Part shown: positions 34,102 through 45,294 of the stretch, piece after piece
How the letters are laid out: every line of letters starts with the position of its first letter
Position numbering within the stretch: the stretch's first letter is position 1
Source: Ralstonia sp. TCR112
Lineage (GTDB): Bacteria > Pseudomonadota > Gammaproteobacteria > Burkholderiales > Burkholderiaceae
Direction: 5' to 3'
Assembly (NCBI RefSeq): GCF_007997035.1
Contig: NZ_VOSS01000046.1
Coordinates: 1-46,575, forward strand
DNA: 46,575 nucleotides
Made by a program: the position numbers and the translations under genes
The notes under the pieces: generated by a model
What the model was told of the DNA's origin: nothing
What the model saw: the letters and a program-made list of their open reading frames with translations, nothing else
Database searches by the model: none

Positions 34102-35241
34102 TTATTTGGCGGCGCTCGTGGCTGCGGGAGCGCGCACCACCTGGCCGGCCTGGCTGAGCAGGCAGGCGGCCACGATGTCGTCTTCGCGGTTGATGTTCAG
34201 GCCGCCATCCTTGTCGATGATCAGCTTGAGGAAATCGAGCACGTTACGGGCGTAGAGGGCAGAGGCGTCGGCCGCCACCATCGACGCGAGGTTGGTGTAG
34301 CCCACCAGCGTGACGCCGTGTTTGACGACCACGCGGTCGGCTTCGGTCAGTGGGCAGTTGCCGCCTTGCGCAGCCGCCAGATCGACGACGACCGAGCCGG
34401 GCTTCATGGCCTGCACGGTGGCTTCCGACAACAGCGTCGGCGCGCGGCGGCCCGGGATCAGCGCCGTCGTGATGACGATGTCGGCCTGGGTTGCGCGCGT
34501 GTGCACCAGTTCCGCCTGGCGGCGCATCCAGTCGGGCGGCATCGGGCGGGCATAGCCGCCGACGCCCTGGGCGATTTCGCGCTCTTCGTCCGTCAGGAAC
34601 GGCACGTCCAGGAACTTGGCGCCCAGCGATTCGATCTGCTCTTTCACCGCCGGCCGCACGTCGGATGCCTCAATGACGGCACCCAGGCGCTTGGCCGTGG
34701 CGATGGCCTGCAGGCCGGCCACACCAGCGCCGAGGATCAGCACGCGCGCGGCTTTCACGGTGCCGGCTGCGGTCATCAGCATCGGCATGAAGCGCTGGTA
34801 ATGGTTGGCAGCGACCATCACCGCCTTATACCCGGCGATGTTGGCCTGGGAGGAGAGCACGTCCATGCTCTGCGCGCGCGTGGTGCGCGGCGCCGCTTCC
34901 AGTGCGAACGCGGTGACGTTGGCGGCGGCGAGGCGGGCCGTGTTCTCGTCATCGAACGGATTGAGCATGCCGACCAGCACGGCGCCCGGCTGCATCTGCG
35001 CCAGTTCGGCCGCTTCCGGCGAGCGCACCTTCAGCACGATCTGCGCGCCCAGCGCCTCGGCCGCGGTGCCGATTTTGGCTCCGGCCGCGACATATGCGTC
35101 GTCTGGCTGGGCAGCGGCGACACCGGCACCCGATTGCACCGTCACCTGATGGCCAAGCGCCACGTACTTTTTCACCGTTTCCGGGGTCGCGGCAACGCGC
35201 GTCTCGTCCGCCCGCGTCTCCTGCGGGATGCCGATGTGCAT
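34102..35241 (-). CDS. pntAa: NAD(P) transhydrogenase subunit alpha part 1 (soluble NAD-binding domain)
   Basis: Soluble domain I that binds NAD(H). The protein has 379 residues. It has the N-terminal MHIGIPQETRADETRVAATPETV shared with alanine dehydrogenase-like proteins, the Rossmann motif VLILGAGVAGLQAIATAKRLGA with EASDVR, and DLAAAQGGNCPLTEAD. It lacks the membrane helices found in fused PntA. It heads the minus-strand pntAa-panD-pntAb-pntB group and is divergent from the TonB receptor. Confidence 0.94.
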   Translation of the reverse strand: MHIGIPQETRADETRVAATPETVKKYVALGHQVTVQSGAGVAAAQPDDAYVAAGAKIGTAAEALGAQIVLKVRSPEAAELAQMQPGAVLVGMLNPFDDENTARLAAANVTAFALEAAPRTTRAQSMDVLSSQANIAGYKAVMVAANHYQRFMPMLMTAAGTVKAARVLILGAGVAGLQAIATAKRLGAVIEASDVRPAVKEQIESLGAKFLDVPFLTDEEREIAQGVGGYARPMPPDWMRRQAELVHTRATQADIVITTALIPGRRAPTLLSEATVQAMKPGSVVVDLAAAQGGNCPLTEADRVVVKHGVTLVGYTNLASMVAADASALYARNVLDFLKLIIDKDGGLNINREDDIVAACLLSQAGQVVRAPAATSAAK

Positions 35242-35417
35242 CGTGTTCTCCTCGTCATGGTGCCCGCGCGTGCGGAATGGCGCGCTGGGTCGGTTTTTGT
35301 TGAACGATGTGGAGCTTACCCGAACTTTTTGGCAGGCGGACCGCTCCTGAAACGCTGCTCGAACATGAGCATTGGCTTAGCGACACGCGCCGGAATGTCG
35401 CGCGGGGCTCTCCTTTT

Positions 35418-35436
35418 ATTGCAACTGAATTGCAAT
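35418..35436 (+). promoter_or_regulatory. Perfect 7-5-7 palindrome upstream of the TonB receptor
   Basis: ATTGCAA, five bases, then TTGCAAT, within an AT-rich patch 40 bases before the receptor ATG. Symmetry and position fit a repressor operator. It is only a weak match to the Fur consensus, so the regulator is uncertain. The rest of 35242-35475 shows no gene. Confidence 0.45.
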
Positions 35437-35475
35437 TACGTTAGCGTGGCTGTTTTCCATGTGCCAATTATTGCC

Positions 35476-37602
35476 ATGCAGCGTAGACGACGGTCCATCC
35501 CCTCGCAAACCAGATGGAGCCTTCTTGGAGCGGTTTTGTGCAGCGCATCAAATATATGCAACGCCGAGCCGGCACCAACGTTTGCGCTGGATGAATCCAT
35601 TGTCAGGGGCTCGGCGGGCGACGAACGTTTGCGTGTGCGGCGGGCGAGTTCCGCCACGCTGACCGACACGCCGCTCAAAGACGTGCCGCAGGCGGTGGGC
35701 GTCGTGACGCGCGGCGCGCTCGATGACTTTGGCGCAACACGTTTGGACACTGCGCTTGACTGGGTCAGCGGGATCAGTCGGCAGAACAATCTGGGCGGCA
35801 TGGCCGACAACTTCGCCATTCGCGGCTTTGCGGGCGACCTCAACACGGGCGCGGATTACCTCGTCAATGGCTTTTCGGCCAATCGCGCCAACAGCGTGCC
35901 GGTGGACGCCATCAACATTGGGCGCATCGATGTGCTCAAGGGGCCATCGGCGGCGCTGTATGGGCGCAGCGACCCCGGTGGCATCGTGAACATCGTCACG
36001 CGTACGCCGCAGTTCAAACCGTCGCGCGAGGTGACGCTGGCGGTGGGCAACCCGGATCGATACCGGCTCGCGACAGAGATGACCGGCCCGCTGTCCGAGC
36101 GCCTTGCCTATCGACTGGGTGTGGCGGCGGAAAGCAACCAGAGCTTTCGCGATTTCTCGTCGACTCGGCGATACGTCGTCGCGCCGTCGCTCACGTGGTT
36201 GGCGACGGACGACACCGTGGTCACCTATGCGTTTGAAGCGGCGCAGCTGAACACGCCGTTCGACCGGGGCATCGTCGCCATTAACAAGCAGCTGGGCGCG
36301 TTGCCGCCTTCGCGCTTTCTCGGTGAGCCGGGCGACGGCGATACGACTGTGCGCACGCAAAGCCATCAGTTGACCGTCGAGCACCAATTGAACAGAGGTT
36401 GGAAACTCAATGGCGGGTTGCAGTATCGATCATCGCAATTGTTCGGCAAGTCGTCGGACGCCGCGAGCCTGCAGGCGGACGGCCGCACCCTGTGGCGCCA
36501 GGCCCGTGAACGCGACTACCACGCCAATGACCTCGCCGGCCGTGTCGACGTGCAGGGCGATGTGCATACCGGAGCGGTCAAACATACGCTCGTCGCGGGT
36601 GCGGATTTCTACAACTTCCGCTACGACCCGGTGCTGTATCGCGCCAACCCGAGCGCCGGCGCGCCGTATGCCATCGATATTTTCGACCCCGTCTATGGCC
36701 AGCCGCGGCCGAATGTGCGGCTGAGCATCAGCACGCGCGAGTCCCAGCGCGGTTATGGCGCCTTCGTGCAGGACCAGGTGATGCTGTCCCCGCAATGGAA
36801 GCTGCTGGCCGGCGTGCGCATGGACCGCTTCCTGCAGCACGCCGACAACCGCCTGACAGGCGCGCGCGTGGCGCAGCAGCAGACGGCCTATAGCCCGCGC
36901 ATCGGCATCGTGTATCAGCCCGTGCAGACGCTGTCGCTGTATGCCAATACATCGCGGTCGTTCCGGCCCAACACGGGAGTGGGCGCGCAGGGCAACGCGT
37001 TCGCGCCGGAGCGGGGGCGCGGCCACGAAGTGGGCGCCAAGCTGGAAACCCCCGACGGCCGGCTCGGCGGCACGCTGGCGCTGTACTCGATCGACAAGAC
37101 GAATGTACTGACGGGCGATCCGCGCGATCCGACATTTCAGCGCACGGCGGGTGCGGTGCGAAGCCGCGGTGTCGAGCTCGATGTGTCGGGGCAGGTGACG
37201 AAGAACGTCAAGATGCTGGCCACGTATGCCTATACCGATGCCCATGTCACCGCCGATACGGTGCTGCCCTCGGGCGCGCCGCTGTCAAACATTCCGCGTC
37301 ATAGCGCCAGCGTGCTGGGCCTGTATGAGTTTGGCGCGGGCGCGTTGGGCAGGGCCGGCGCGGGTGGCGGCGTGGTCTACGTAGGTGAGCGCGCCGGCAA
37401 CAGCGTCAACAACGGCTTCAAGCTTCCCGCCTACACCACCGTGCGCCTGCATGGCTATGTGCAGCCGACGCGCGCGCTGCGTCTCTCGCTCACGATCGAC
37501 AACCTGTTCGACAAGCGCTATTACGCCAGTTCGTACAACGAGCTGTGGGTGGCCCCCGGTGCAGAGCGGCAAATCACGCTGGCCGCCAAATACAAATTCT
37601 GA
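35476..37602 (+). CDS. TonB-dependent siderophore receptor
   Basis: Outer-membrane 22-strand barrel importing a ferric siderophore using TonB energy. The protein has 708 residues from ATG 35476, with a signal peptide ending near SNICNA|EPAP. The plug domain (about 50-200) shows DTPLKDVPQAVGVVTRGAL, NFAIRGFAGDLN and DVLKGPSAALYGRSDPGG. The barrel ends IDNLFDKRYYASSYNEL... and terminal Phe (AAKYKF). No N-terminal signalling (STN) domain is present, so it is probably not part of a sigma/anti-sigma cascade. The frame is open far upstream over the pntAa gene, but that part is antisense. It is followed two bases later by a membrane protein gene. Confidence 0.92.
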   Translation: MQRRRRSIPSQTRWSLLGAVLCSASNICNAEPAPTFALDESIVRGSAGDERLRVRRASSATLTDTPLKDVPQAVGVVTRGALDDFGATRLDTALDWVSGISRQNNLGGMADNFAIRGFAGDLNTGADYLVNGFSANRANSVPVDAINIGRIDVLKGPSAALYGRSDPGGIVNIVTRTPQFKPSREVTLAVGNPDRYRLATEMTGPLSERLAYRLGVAAESNQSFRDFSSTRRYVVAPSLTWLATDDTVVTYAFEAAQLNTPFDRGIVAINKQLGALPPSRFLGEPGDGDTTVRTQSHQLTVEHQLNRGWKLNGGLQYRSSQLFGKSSDAASLQADGRTLWRQARERDYHANDLAGRVDVQGDVHTGAVKHTLVAGADFYNFRYDPVLYRANPSAGAPYAIDIFDPVYGQPRPNVRLSISTRESQRGYGAFVQDQVMLSPQWKLLAGVRMDRFLQHADNRLTGARVAQQQTAYSPRIGIVYQPVQTLSLYANTSRSFRPNTGVGAQGNAFAPERGRGHEVGAKLETPDGRLGGTLALYSIDKTNVLTGDPRDPTFQRTAGAVRSRGVELDVSGQVTKNVKMLATYAYTDAHVTADTVLPSGAPLSNIPRHSASVLGLYEFGAGALGRAGAGGGVVYVGERAGNSVNNGFKLPAYTTVRLHGYVQPTRALRLSLTIDNLFDKRYYASSYNELWVAPGAERQITLAAKYKF

Positions 37603-37604
37603 CG

Positions 37605-38747
37605 ATGGCGCCCACTTCTTCGCGGCTTGCCGCAGTGGATGCGTTGCGCGGCCTGGTCATGATGCTGATGGTGGTCGACCATCTGCGGGAGTTCTTCTTC
37701 CTGCACGCGCAGGTGGCCGATCCTGTCAATCTGGCCGTTACGCCGACGGCACTGGCGCTCACGCGCTTCGCAAGCCACCCCTGCGCGCCGGTGTTCGTGT
37801 TTTTGGCGGGCATGTCGGCATGGATGTCCGGGCAAAAGCAGGGCGGGGATCGGCGCGGAGTGTCGGCACATCTCTTCAAGCGCGGGCTGTTTCTCGTGGC
37901 TCTGGAACTGATCGTCGTGAACTTTGCCTGGACGTTCACGGTTCCGCCCACAACGGTCTATCTGCAAGTCATCTGGGCGATCGGGTTATCGATGATCGCG
38001 CTGGCGGGGCTGATCTGGCTGCCGCGTGGCGGTCTGCTGGCGGTCTCGCTGATGATCGTGGCGGGGCATAACCTGCTCACGGATGCGCAGGTGGCGCCGG
38101 ATTCATCGTGGCATGCACTGTGGGCGGTGCTGCATCAGCGTGACTGGATTGTGTTGGCCGATGGGCTGCGGCTGCGCACGTCGTATCCGGTGCTTGCGTG
38201 GATCGGCGTGATCGGTCTGGGTTATGCCTTTGCGCCGGCGTACGCGCGGCGTTCGCCCGGGGCCCGCCGTGCGTTGTGCTGGCGGCTCGGCGCTGCAAGC
38301 CTGACCGGTTTGGCGGTGCTGCGCATGCTCAATGGCTATGGCGAGCCGCAACCGTGGGTGCTCGATCCTGATGCGCTGACCACCGCCGTGTCGTTCGTCA
38401 ATCTCACCAAATACCCGCCGTCGCTCGATTTTCTGCTGATGACGCTGGGCTTGGGGCTGTGCGCGCTGGCGTGGCTGGACCGCCTGCCCGCACGCGCAGC
38501 CGACATGCTCCAGACGCTGGGCGCCGCGCCGATGTTCTTCTATCTGCTGCATTTGTATGCGCTGCACGTCGCGTATCTGGCGGCGTTACAGGCGTTGGGC
38601 GCAAACCATGGCGAGCGCTTCGGCTTCAACGCGGTATGGCAACTGTGGGCGGCGTGGCCAGTCACGATCGCGTTGCTGTATTGGCCGACACGCTGGTTTG
38701 CAAGACAGCGCTCCACCGGGCGCCATCGGTGGATGCGCTATTTGTGA
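37605..38747 (+). CDS. DUF1624/heparan-glucosaminide N-acetyltransferase-like membrane protein
   Basis: Integral membrane protein of 380 residues and about ten hydrophobic helices. The N-terminal RLAAVDALRGLVMMLMVVDHLREFF is the hallmark of this acyltransferase-like family, and HPCAPVFVFLAGMSAWM follows. The actual reaction is unknown. ATG 37605 lies two bases after the receptor stop, so the two are translationally coupled. A function linked to siderophore use or envelope modification can be guessed but not shown. Confidence 0.8.
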   Translation: MAPTSSRLAAVDALRGLVMMLMVVDHLREFFFLHAQVADPVNLAVTPTALALTRFASHPCAPVFVFLAGMSAWMSGQKQGGDRRGVSAHLFKRGLFLVALELIVVNFAWTFTVPPTTVYLQVIWAIGLSMIALAGLIWLPRGGLLAVSLMIVAGHNLLTDAQVAPDSSWHALWAVLHQRDWIVLADGLRLRTSYPVLAWIGVIGLGYAFAPAYARRSPGARRALCWRLGAASLTGLAVLRMLNGYGEPQPWVLDPDALTTAVSFVNLTKYPPSLDFLLMTLGLGLCALAWLDRLPARAADMLQTLGAAPMFFYLLHLYALHVAYLAALQALGANHGERFGFNAVWQLWAAWPVTIALLYWPTRWFARQRSTGRHRWMRYL

Positions 38748-38819
38748 AGCGGTCGCGATCACAAGCGGATGTTGCCTTGCAGGGCTACAATAACGCCTTG
38801 TTTTTGTTGCCTTTTTGCC

Positions 38820-39314
38820 ATGAACCAAGCCGTCCGCTGGAAACCCAGCGTTACCGTTGCCGCCGTCATTGAACAGGACGGGCGCTTTCTGCTGGTGGAG
38901 GAGCACACCGATGTCGGCTTGCGCCTGAACCAGCCCGCCGGCCATCTCGACCCGGACGAAAGCCTGGTCGACGCCGTCGCGCGCGAGGCGCTGGAAGAAA
39001 CCGCGCACAGCTTTGTACCGACTGCCTTTCTCGGCTGCTACATGGCGCAGTTCCAGCCGCCGCAAGGGGATCCGGTCACCTATGTGCGGATGGCGTTTAC
39101 CGGCGAGCTGGGGCCGCAAGACCCGCGCCGCACGCTGGACGACGGCATCGTTCGCACCGTGTGGATGACGGCCGATGAAATCCGCGCCAGCCAGGAGCGC
39201 CATCGCAGCCCGCTGCTGCTCGCCTGCGTGGAAGACTACCTGGCCGGCAAGCGCTATCCGCTCGACGTCATCCACACGCACGCCAGCGTGTACGGGCTGG
39301 GAGTGCAGCCATGA
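38820..39314 (+). CDS. Nudix hydrolase, NudJ-like
   Basis: Phosphohydrolase of 164 residues. The Nudix box is [20 protein letters not shown] followed by T-A, matching G-x5-E-x7-REUxEExGU except for the final Gly, as in NudJ-like thiamin-pyrophosphate and nucleotide phosphatases. The start is ATG 38820 ([29 protein letters not shown]); a TACAAT at 38786-38791 could be its -10. The last codons overlap the mnmA start as ATGA. The nudJ-mnmA pairing is also seen in enterobacteria, supporting the call. Confidence 0.88.
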   Translation: MNQAVRWKPSVTVAAVIEQDGRFLLVEEHTDVGLRLNQPAGHLDPDESLVDAVAREALEETAHSFVPTAFLGCYMAQFQPPQGDPVTYVRMAFTGELGPQDPRRTLDDGIVRTVWMTADEIRASQERHRSPLLLACVEDYLAGKRYPLDVIHTHASVYGLGVQP

Positions 39315-40423
39315 GCAAGAAGCGCATCGTCGTCGGGATGTCGGGCGGCGTGGATTCGTCCGTCACCGCGTGGCTGCTCAAACAGCAGGGCTACGACGTC
39401 GTCGGCCTGTTCATGAAGAACTGGGAAGACGATGACGACAGCGAATACTGCTCGACCCGGCAGGACTGGATCGACGTGGTCTCGGTGGCCGATCTGATCG
39501 GCGTCGACGTGGAAGCTGTCAACTTTGCCGCCGAGTACAAAGACCGCGTATTTGCGGATTTCCTGCGCGAATACTCCGCCGGCCGCACGCCCAATCCCGA
39601 CGTGCTGTGCAACGCCGAGATCAAATTCAAGGCCTTCCTCGACCACGCGATGGCGCTCGGCGCCGACACGATCGCGACCGGGCACTACGCCCGCGTGCGC
39701 GAGGTCGATGGCCGATTCGAACTGCTTAAGGCCTTCGACCACACGAAAGACCAGAGCTACTTCCTGCACCGGCTGAACCAGGCGCAGCTCTCGCGCACGC
39801 TGTTCCCGCTCGGCGAGATGCCGAAGACGAAGGTGCGGGAAATCGCCGCCGAGATCGGTCTGCCCAACGCCAAGAAGAAGGATTCCACCGGCATCTGCTT
39901 TATCGGCGAGCGGCCGTTTCGCGATTTCCTGAACCGCTACCTCCCGACCAAGCCCGGCCCGATCAAGACGCCGGACGGCAAGACCATCGGCGAGCATATC
40001 GGTCTGGCGTTCTACACGCTGGGGCAACGCAAGGGCATCGGCATTGGCGGCAGCCGCGACGGTAACGGCGATGCCTGGTACGTGGCGCGCAAGGACATGA
40101 CGGCCAACACGTTGTACGTGGTGCAGGGTCACGATCACCCATGGCTGCTGGCCCATACCGTGCACGCCGAGGATCTGAGCTGGGTTGCCGGCCAGGCACC
40201 CGCCGAAGGCACGCACCTTGGCGCCAAGACGCGTTATCGCCAGGCGGATGCGCCTTGCACGGTCGCACGCGCGGCCGACGGCGCGCTCACGCTGACTTTT
40301 CCGGAGGCGCAGTGGGCGGTTACGCCGGGTCAATCCGCTGTGCTGTACGACGGTGAGATCTGCCTGGGCGGCGGCATTATTTCTGCCGCTGAGCCCGCTA
40401 TCGTCGAAAAGGCAGTCGCCTAA
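39311..40423 (+). CDS. mnmA: tRNA-specific 2-thiouridylase
   Basis: Adds sulfur at U34 of tRNA-Lys, tRNA-Glu and tRNA-Gln. The protein has 370 residues. It has a PP-loop SGGVDSS (11-17), catalytic Cys100 in [12 protein letters not shown] and the second Cys196 in [13 protein letters not shown]. The first ATG overlaps the Nudix stop, fixing the start. Confidence 0.97.
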   Translation: MSKKRIVVGMSGGVDSSVTAWLLKQQGYDVVGLFMKNWEDDDDSEYCSTRQDWIDVVSVADLIGVDVEAVNFAAEYKDRVFADFLREYSAGRTPNPDVLCNAEIKFKAFLDHAMALGADTIATGHYARVREVDGRFELLKAFDHTKDQSYFLHRLNQAQLSRTLFPLGEMPKTKVREIAAEIGLPNAKKKDSTGICFIGERPFRDFLNRYLPTKPGPIKTPDGKTIGEHIGLAFYTLGQRKGIGIGGSRDGNGDAWYVARKDMTANTLYVVQGHDHPWLLAHTVHAEDLSWVAGQAPAEGTHLGAKTRYRQADAPCTVARAADGALTLTFPEAQWAVTPGQSAVLYDGEICLGGGIISAAEPAIVEKAVA

Positions 40424-40514
40424 GCAGTTTTTGCAACACTGCGTTGTGTCCGCTGCGGCTGCTGCTGCACTCGTTTAAGCTTGCGCCCTGATTTGTCTTC
40501 AAACAGGGTTGGTC

Positions 40515-42113
40515 ATGCTGCCACGTCGTTACTGGGCCTTTGCGGGCGTTGTGCTGTTGTTTGCCGTCACCGCCGGGTTTGCGGTAGCGGGGCGCCTGCA
40601 TTGGGTGTGCGCGGTCATTCCGGGCATGTTCGTCATCCTCGGCGTGCACGACATCACGCAGACGCGCCACTCGGTGTTGCGCAACTACCCGCTCTGGGGC
40701 CATTTTCGCTTCCTGTTCGAGTTCATTCGTCCGGAAATCCGCCAGTATTTCGTTGAAGACGACACCGACGAAAAGCCGTTTTCGCGTGCCCAGCGCAGCA
40801 TCGTTTATCAGCGCGCCAAGGGCGAAGTCGACAGCCGTCCGTTCGGTACCGAAGTCGATGTGAAGGTGGCCGGGCACGAATGGATCGGCCACTCGCTGGC
40901 ACCGTCGCGCATTGCCTCCTCGGACTTTCGCGTGATGGTGGGCGAGGGGCGCGCCAAGCCGTATTCGATGTCTGTGTTCAACATCTCGGCGATGAGCTTC
41001 GGGGCGCTGTCGGGCAATGCCATTCGCGCACTCAACCGCGGTGCCAAGCTCGGCAACTTCATCCATGACACGGGCGAGGGTTCGATCTCGCCGTACCACC
41101 GCGAAGAGGGTGGTGACCTGATCTGGGAAATCGCCTCAGGCTACTTCGGCTGCCGCGATGCCAATGGCCGCTTTGATCCGGACCGCTTTGCCGAACAGGC
41201 GCGCAGCCCGCAGGTGAAGATGATCGAGGTGAAGTTGTCGCAGGGTGCCAAGCCGGGGCACGGTGGCGTCTTGCCTGCGGCCAAGGTGACGCCCGAGATT
41301 GCCGCCACGCGCGGCATCCAGATCGGCAAGGATTGCATCTCGCCGGCCTCGCATTCGGAGTTCAATTCGCCGCTGGGTTTGCTGCAGTTTGTAGACCGGC
41401 TGCGTACGCTGTCGGGCGGCAAGCCGACCGGCTTCAAGCTGTGCATCGGGCATCCGTGGGAGTTCTTTGGCATCGTGAAGGCGATGCTCGAGTCCGGCAT
41501 CCTCCCGGACTTTATCGTCGTTGACGGCGCGGAAGGCGGCACGGGCGCCGCGCCGCTGGAATTTACCGACCACGTCGGCACGCCGCTGCAGGAAGGGCTG
41601 CTGCTGGTGCACAACACGCTGGTCGGGACCAACCTGCGCGACAAGATCAAGATTGGCGCGTCGGGCAAGATCGTCACGGCGTTCGACGTCGCTCGCACGC
41701 TGGCCATGGGTGCCGACTGGTGCAACGCTGCGCGTGGCTTCATGTTTGCGCTGGGCTGCATCCAGGCGCAGAAGTGCCACACCGACCGCTGCCCGACCGG
41801 CGTGGCGACACAGGACCCGTCTCGTCAGAAGGCGCTGGTGGTGCCGGACAAGGCCGAGCGCGTGCATCAATATCACGCGCACACGCTGCATGCGCTGCTG
41901 GAGCTGACACAGGCGGCGGGCCTGCAGCATCCGGCGGATTTCCGCGCGCACCACATCGTGCGGCGCGTGTCAGGTAACGAGGTGCAGTTGCTCTCGACGC
42001 TGCTCAAGTACCTGGAACCCGGCGATCTGCTGGCCGGGCGGTACCGTTACCAACTGTATGAGCGCTACTGGCCGATGGCCCAGGCCGAACGGTTTGATCC
42101 GGTGGCCGTGTAA
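40515..42113 (+). CDS. FMN-binding glutamate synthase family protein, membrane-anchored
   Basis: Protein of 532 residues with two N-terminal hydrophobic helices (about 5-48), then a glutamate-synthase FMN/central-like domain. Visible are VFNISAMSFGALSGNAIRALNRGA, FIHDTGEGSISPYH, VKLSQGAKPGHGGVLP, VVDGAEGGTGAAPLEF and a three-Cys group CIQAQKCHTDRCPTG for an iron-sulfur cluster. It lacks the N-terminal glutamine amidotransferase domain of GltB, so it is not a normal glutamate synthase; its substrate is unknown. ATG 40515 is preferred over a TTG at 40509. It converges with the GST gene 20 bases away. Confidence 0.88.
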   Translation: MLPRRYWAFAGVVLLFAVTAGFAVAGRLHWVCAVIPGMFVILGVHDITQTRHSVLRNYPLWGHFRFLFEFIRPEIRQYFVEDDTDEKPFSRAQRSIVYQRAKGEVDSRPFGTEVDVKVAGHEWIGHSLAPSRIASSDFRVMVGEGRAKPYSMSVFNISAMSFGALSGNAIRALNRGAKLGNFIHDTGEGSISPYHREEGGDLIWEIASGYFGCRDANGRFDPDRFAEQARSPQVKMIEVKLSQGAKPGHGGVLPAAKVTPEIAATRGIQIGKDCISPASHSEFNSPLGLLQFVDRLRTLSGGKPTGFKLCIGHPWEFFGIVKAMLESGILPDFIVVDGAEGGTGAAPLEFTDHVGTPLQEGLLLVHNTLVGTNLRDKIKIGASGKIVTAFDVARTLAMGADWCNAARGFMFALGCIQAQKCHTDRCPTGVATQDPSRQKALVVPDKAERVHQYHAHTLHALLELTQAAGLQHPADFRAHHIVRRVSGNEVQLLSTLLKYLEPGDLLAGRYRYQLYERYWPMAQAERFDPVAV

Positions 42114-42133
42114 CGCTCCCCAATTGCCCTGGA

Positions 42134-42748
42134 TTACTGCGGCTGGGTTTCCATGAAACTCGGCCGCTTCTCAATGCGCGCGTAGAACGTGGCGAGGTTC
42201 GCGTGACGTTCGCGCCAGTCGATCTGCGGCTGGCGGAAATCCAGATAGGCAAGCGCGCAGCCGACGGCAATGTCCGCCAGCGTGAGGTGGTTGCCGTTGC
42301 ACCAGGTCTTGTCGGCCAGGCCTTGCGACATGGCTTGCAGCGCTTGGTCGATCTTGTGGGTCTGGCGCGCGAGCCACGTTTCGCTGCGCTGCTCCGGTGT
42401 GCGCTGCGTGTGTTCAATGCGCAGCATGAGCGCGGCGTCGAGCAGGCCGTCAGCCAGCGCTTCCCAGCAGCGCACTTCCACGCGCTCCCGGCTCGATGGC
42501 GGAATGAGGCGCGCCACCGGCGACAGCGTGTCGGCGTATTCCGCAATGACGCGCGAGTCGAACAGGGCGCCGCCGTCGTCCATTACCAGGCAGGGCACCT
42601 TGCCCAGCGGGTTGAACTGGTGGATCTGCGTACCTGCGCTCCACACGTCTTCCAGCACGAACTGGTAGTCGATTTTCTTTTCAGCCAGGACCACGCGCAC
42701 CTTGCGGGTGTACGGGCTGGCGTGCGATCCGATCAGTTTCATAGGCAT
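42134..42748 (-). CDS. Glutathione S-transferase family protein
   Basis: Protein of 204 residues. The thioredoxin-like N-terminal half has SPYTRKVRVVLAEKKIDYQF, the cis-Pro GKVPCLV and the glutathione-binding ALFDSRVIAEY. A helical C-terminal half contains NHLTLADIAVGCALAYLDFR. Start is ATG 42748 or 42742; no clear Shine-Dalgarno is seen. It is divergent from purB. Substrate unknown; detoxification is typical of the family. Confidence 0.9.
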   Translation of the reverse strand: MPMKLIGSHASPYTRKVRVVLAEKKIDYQFVLEDVWSAGTQIHQFNPLGKVPCLVMDDGGALFDSRVIAEYADTLSPVARLIPPSSRERVEVRCWEALADGLLDAALMLRIEHTQRTPEQRSETWLARQTHKIDQALQAMSQGLADKTWCNGNHLTLADIAVGCALAYLDFRQPQIDWRERHANLATFYARIEKRPSFMETQPQ

Positions 42749-42840
42749 GTCATGTTGGAGGCGGAAGTATAGCCGCGCACTTTCCCGAGTGCGCTGCGCG
42801 GCGCCTGAACCCGACTCAACCAAACGGAGGCTTGCTTTAG

Positions 42841-44355
<1,515 letters not shown>

Positions 44356-44387
44356 TTGTTGCAAAAATTTGGTGGTGCCGTCTGAAG

Positions 44388-44424
44388 AACGGCCCGTTCT
44401 CGAATCCGAGGGCGGGCCGTTTTG
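44388..44424 (+). terminator. Intrinsic terminator after purB
   Basis: Nine-base stem AACGGCCCG (44388-44396) with CGGGCCGTT (44413-44421), containing an inner CTCG/CGAG pair, followed by TTTTG. The region from here to 44618 contains no recognised gene. Confidence 0.85.
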
Positions 44425-44618
44425 CTTGGTGTGCGCTGTAGAACCGTTCTACGCGCCGCTGATATGAGCATGCCTAGTCAATCAAAAAATTTGAATCGCT
44501 TGGTGAACTTCAGCTTGCCTTGGCAGGTCGGATCGCGCAAATAATGCACAATCGTTTGGCGTCGTGGTCTTACCCACAGGCGCCGCCTACCGAGCGCTAC
44601 AACATACCGAGGGAACCG

Positions 44619-45199
44619 ATGTCACAAGCCGCCCACTCGAATCTCGCCATGCGCGCGCCGCTGACCACGGCGCCTATGCCAAGCCTGCGATTGCGATGCA
44701 CTGGATCGTCGCGCTGCTGATCTTCGCGGCCTTCGGGCTTGGTCTGTACATGACCGATATCCCAGGCTTTACGCCGACCAAGCTGAAACTGTTCTTGTAT
44801 CACAAGTGGATTGGCATCACGGTGCTGATCTTTGCCGTGCTGCGTGTGCTGTGGCGCCTGACGCATCCGGCGCCGGCGCCCGTGCCGGGTATGCCGAAGT
44901 GGCAGCACGCCGCCGCGGAAGCCGCACACGTCGGGCTGTATCTGCTGATTCTGGCGGTGCCGCTGAGCGGCTATTTGCTGAGCGTCGCGGCCGGCGTCAA
45001 GGTCGTCTACCTTGGCCTATGGGAACTGCCGATGCCGTTCGACAAGAGCGACGCGCTGAAAGACGTCTTCAGCATGGCGCACGAATGGCTCAACTGGACC
45101 ATGGCGGCCATCGTCGTGGTGCACATCCTGGCAGCGCTCAAGCACCACGTCGTCGATCGTGACGGCACGCTGCGCCGCATGGTGCCTTTCCTCCGCTGA
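44619..45199 (+). CDS. Cytochrome b561 family protein, apparent frameshift near the N-terminus
   Basis: Four-helix di-haem membrane cytochrome of the YceJ/CybB type. From about 44675 the frame reads AYAKPAIAMHWIVALLIFAAFGLGLYM, with haem-ligand candidates in MHW, LYHKWIG, AHVGLYLL and VVHILAALKHHVV, ending at 45199. The well-placed start, ATG 44619 after GAGGGA, is in a different frame (MSQAAHSNLAMRAPLTTA). One extra G in ACGGCGCC at about 44669-44675 would join them as ...PLTTAAYAKPAIAMHW. Without this, the fallback start is a GTG at 44564 with no ribosome site and an atypical leader. It is followed by two yceI genes, as in the yceJ-yceI pair of other bacteria. Confidence 0.82.
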
Positions 45200-45294
45200 T
45201 TTCCAAACGCGCCGGTGCACGGTGTGTGCCGGTGCTTCTGCCTGTCCATCCTGACCAAGACTGCCGGCACGACCGGCCTGACCGAAGGAGTCTG

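Noticed and set aside
35418-35436. Firm Fur box upstream of the siderophore receptor
   Set aside because: The palindrome is perfect but matches the GATAATGATAATCATTATC consensus poorly, so it is listed only as an unassigned operator-like site.
34072-35475. N-terminal extension of the TonB receptor frame by more than 450 residues
   Set aside because: It is antisense to pntAa, Arg/His/Gly-rich and without family similarity. A signal peptide begins exactly at ATG 35476.
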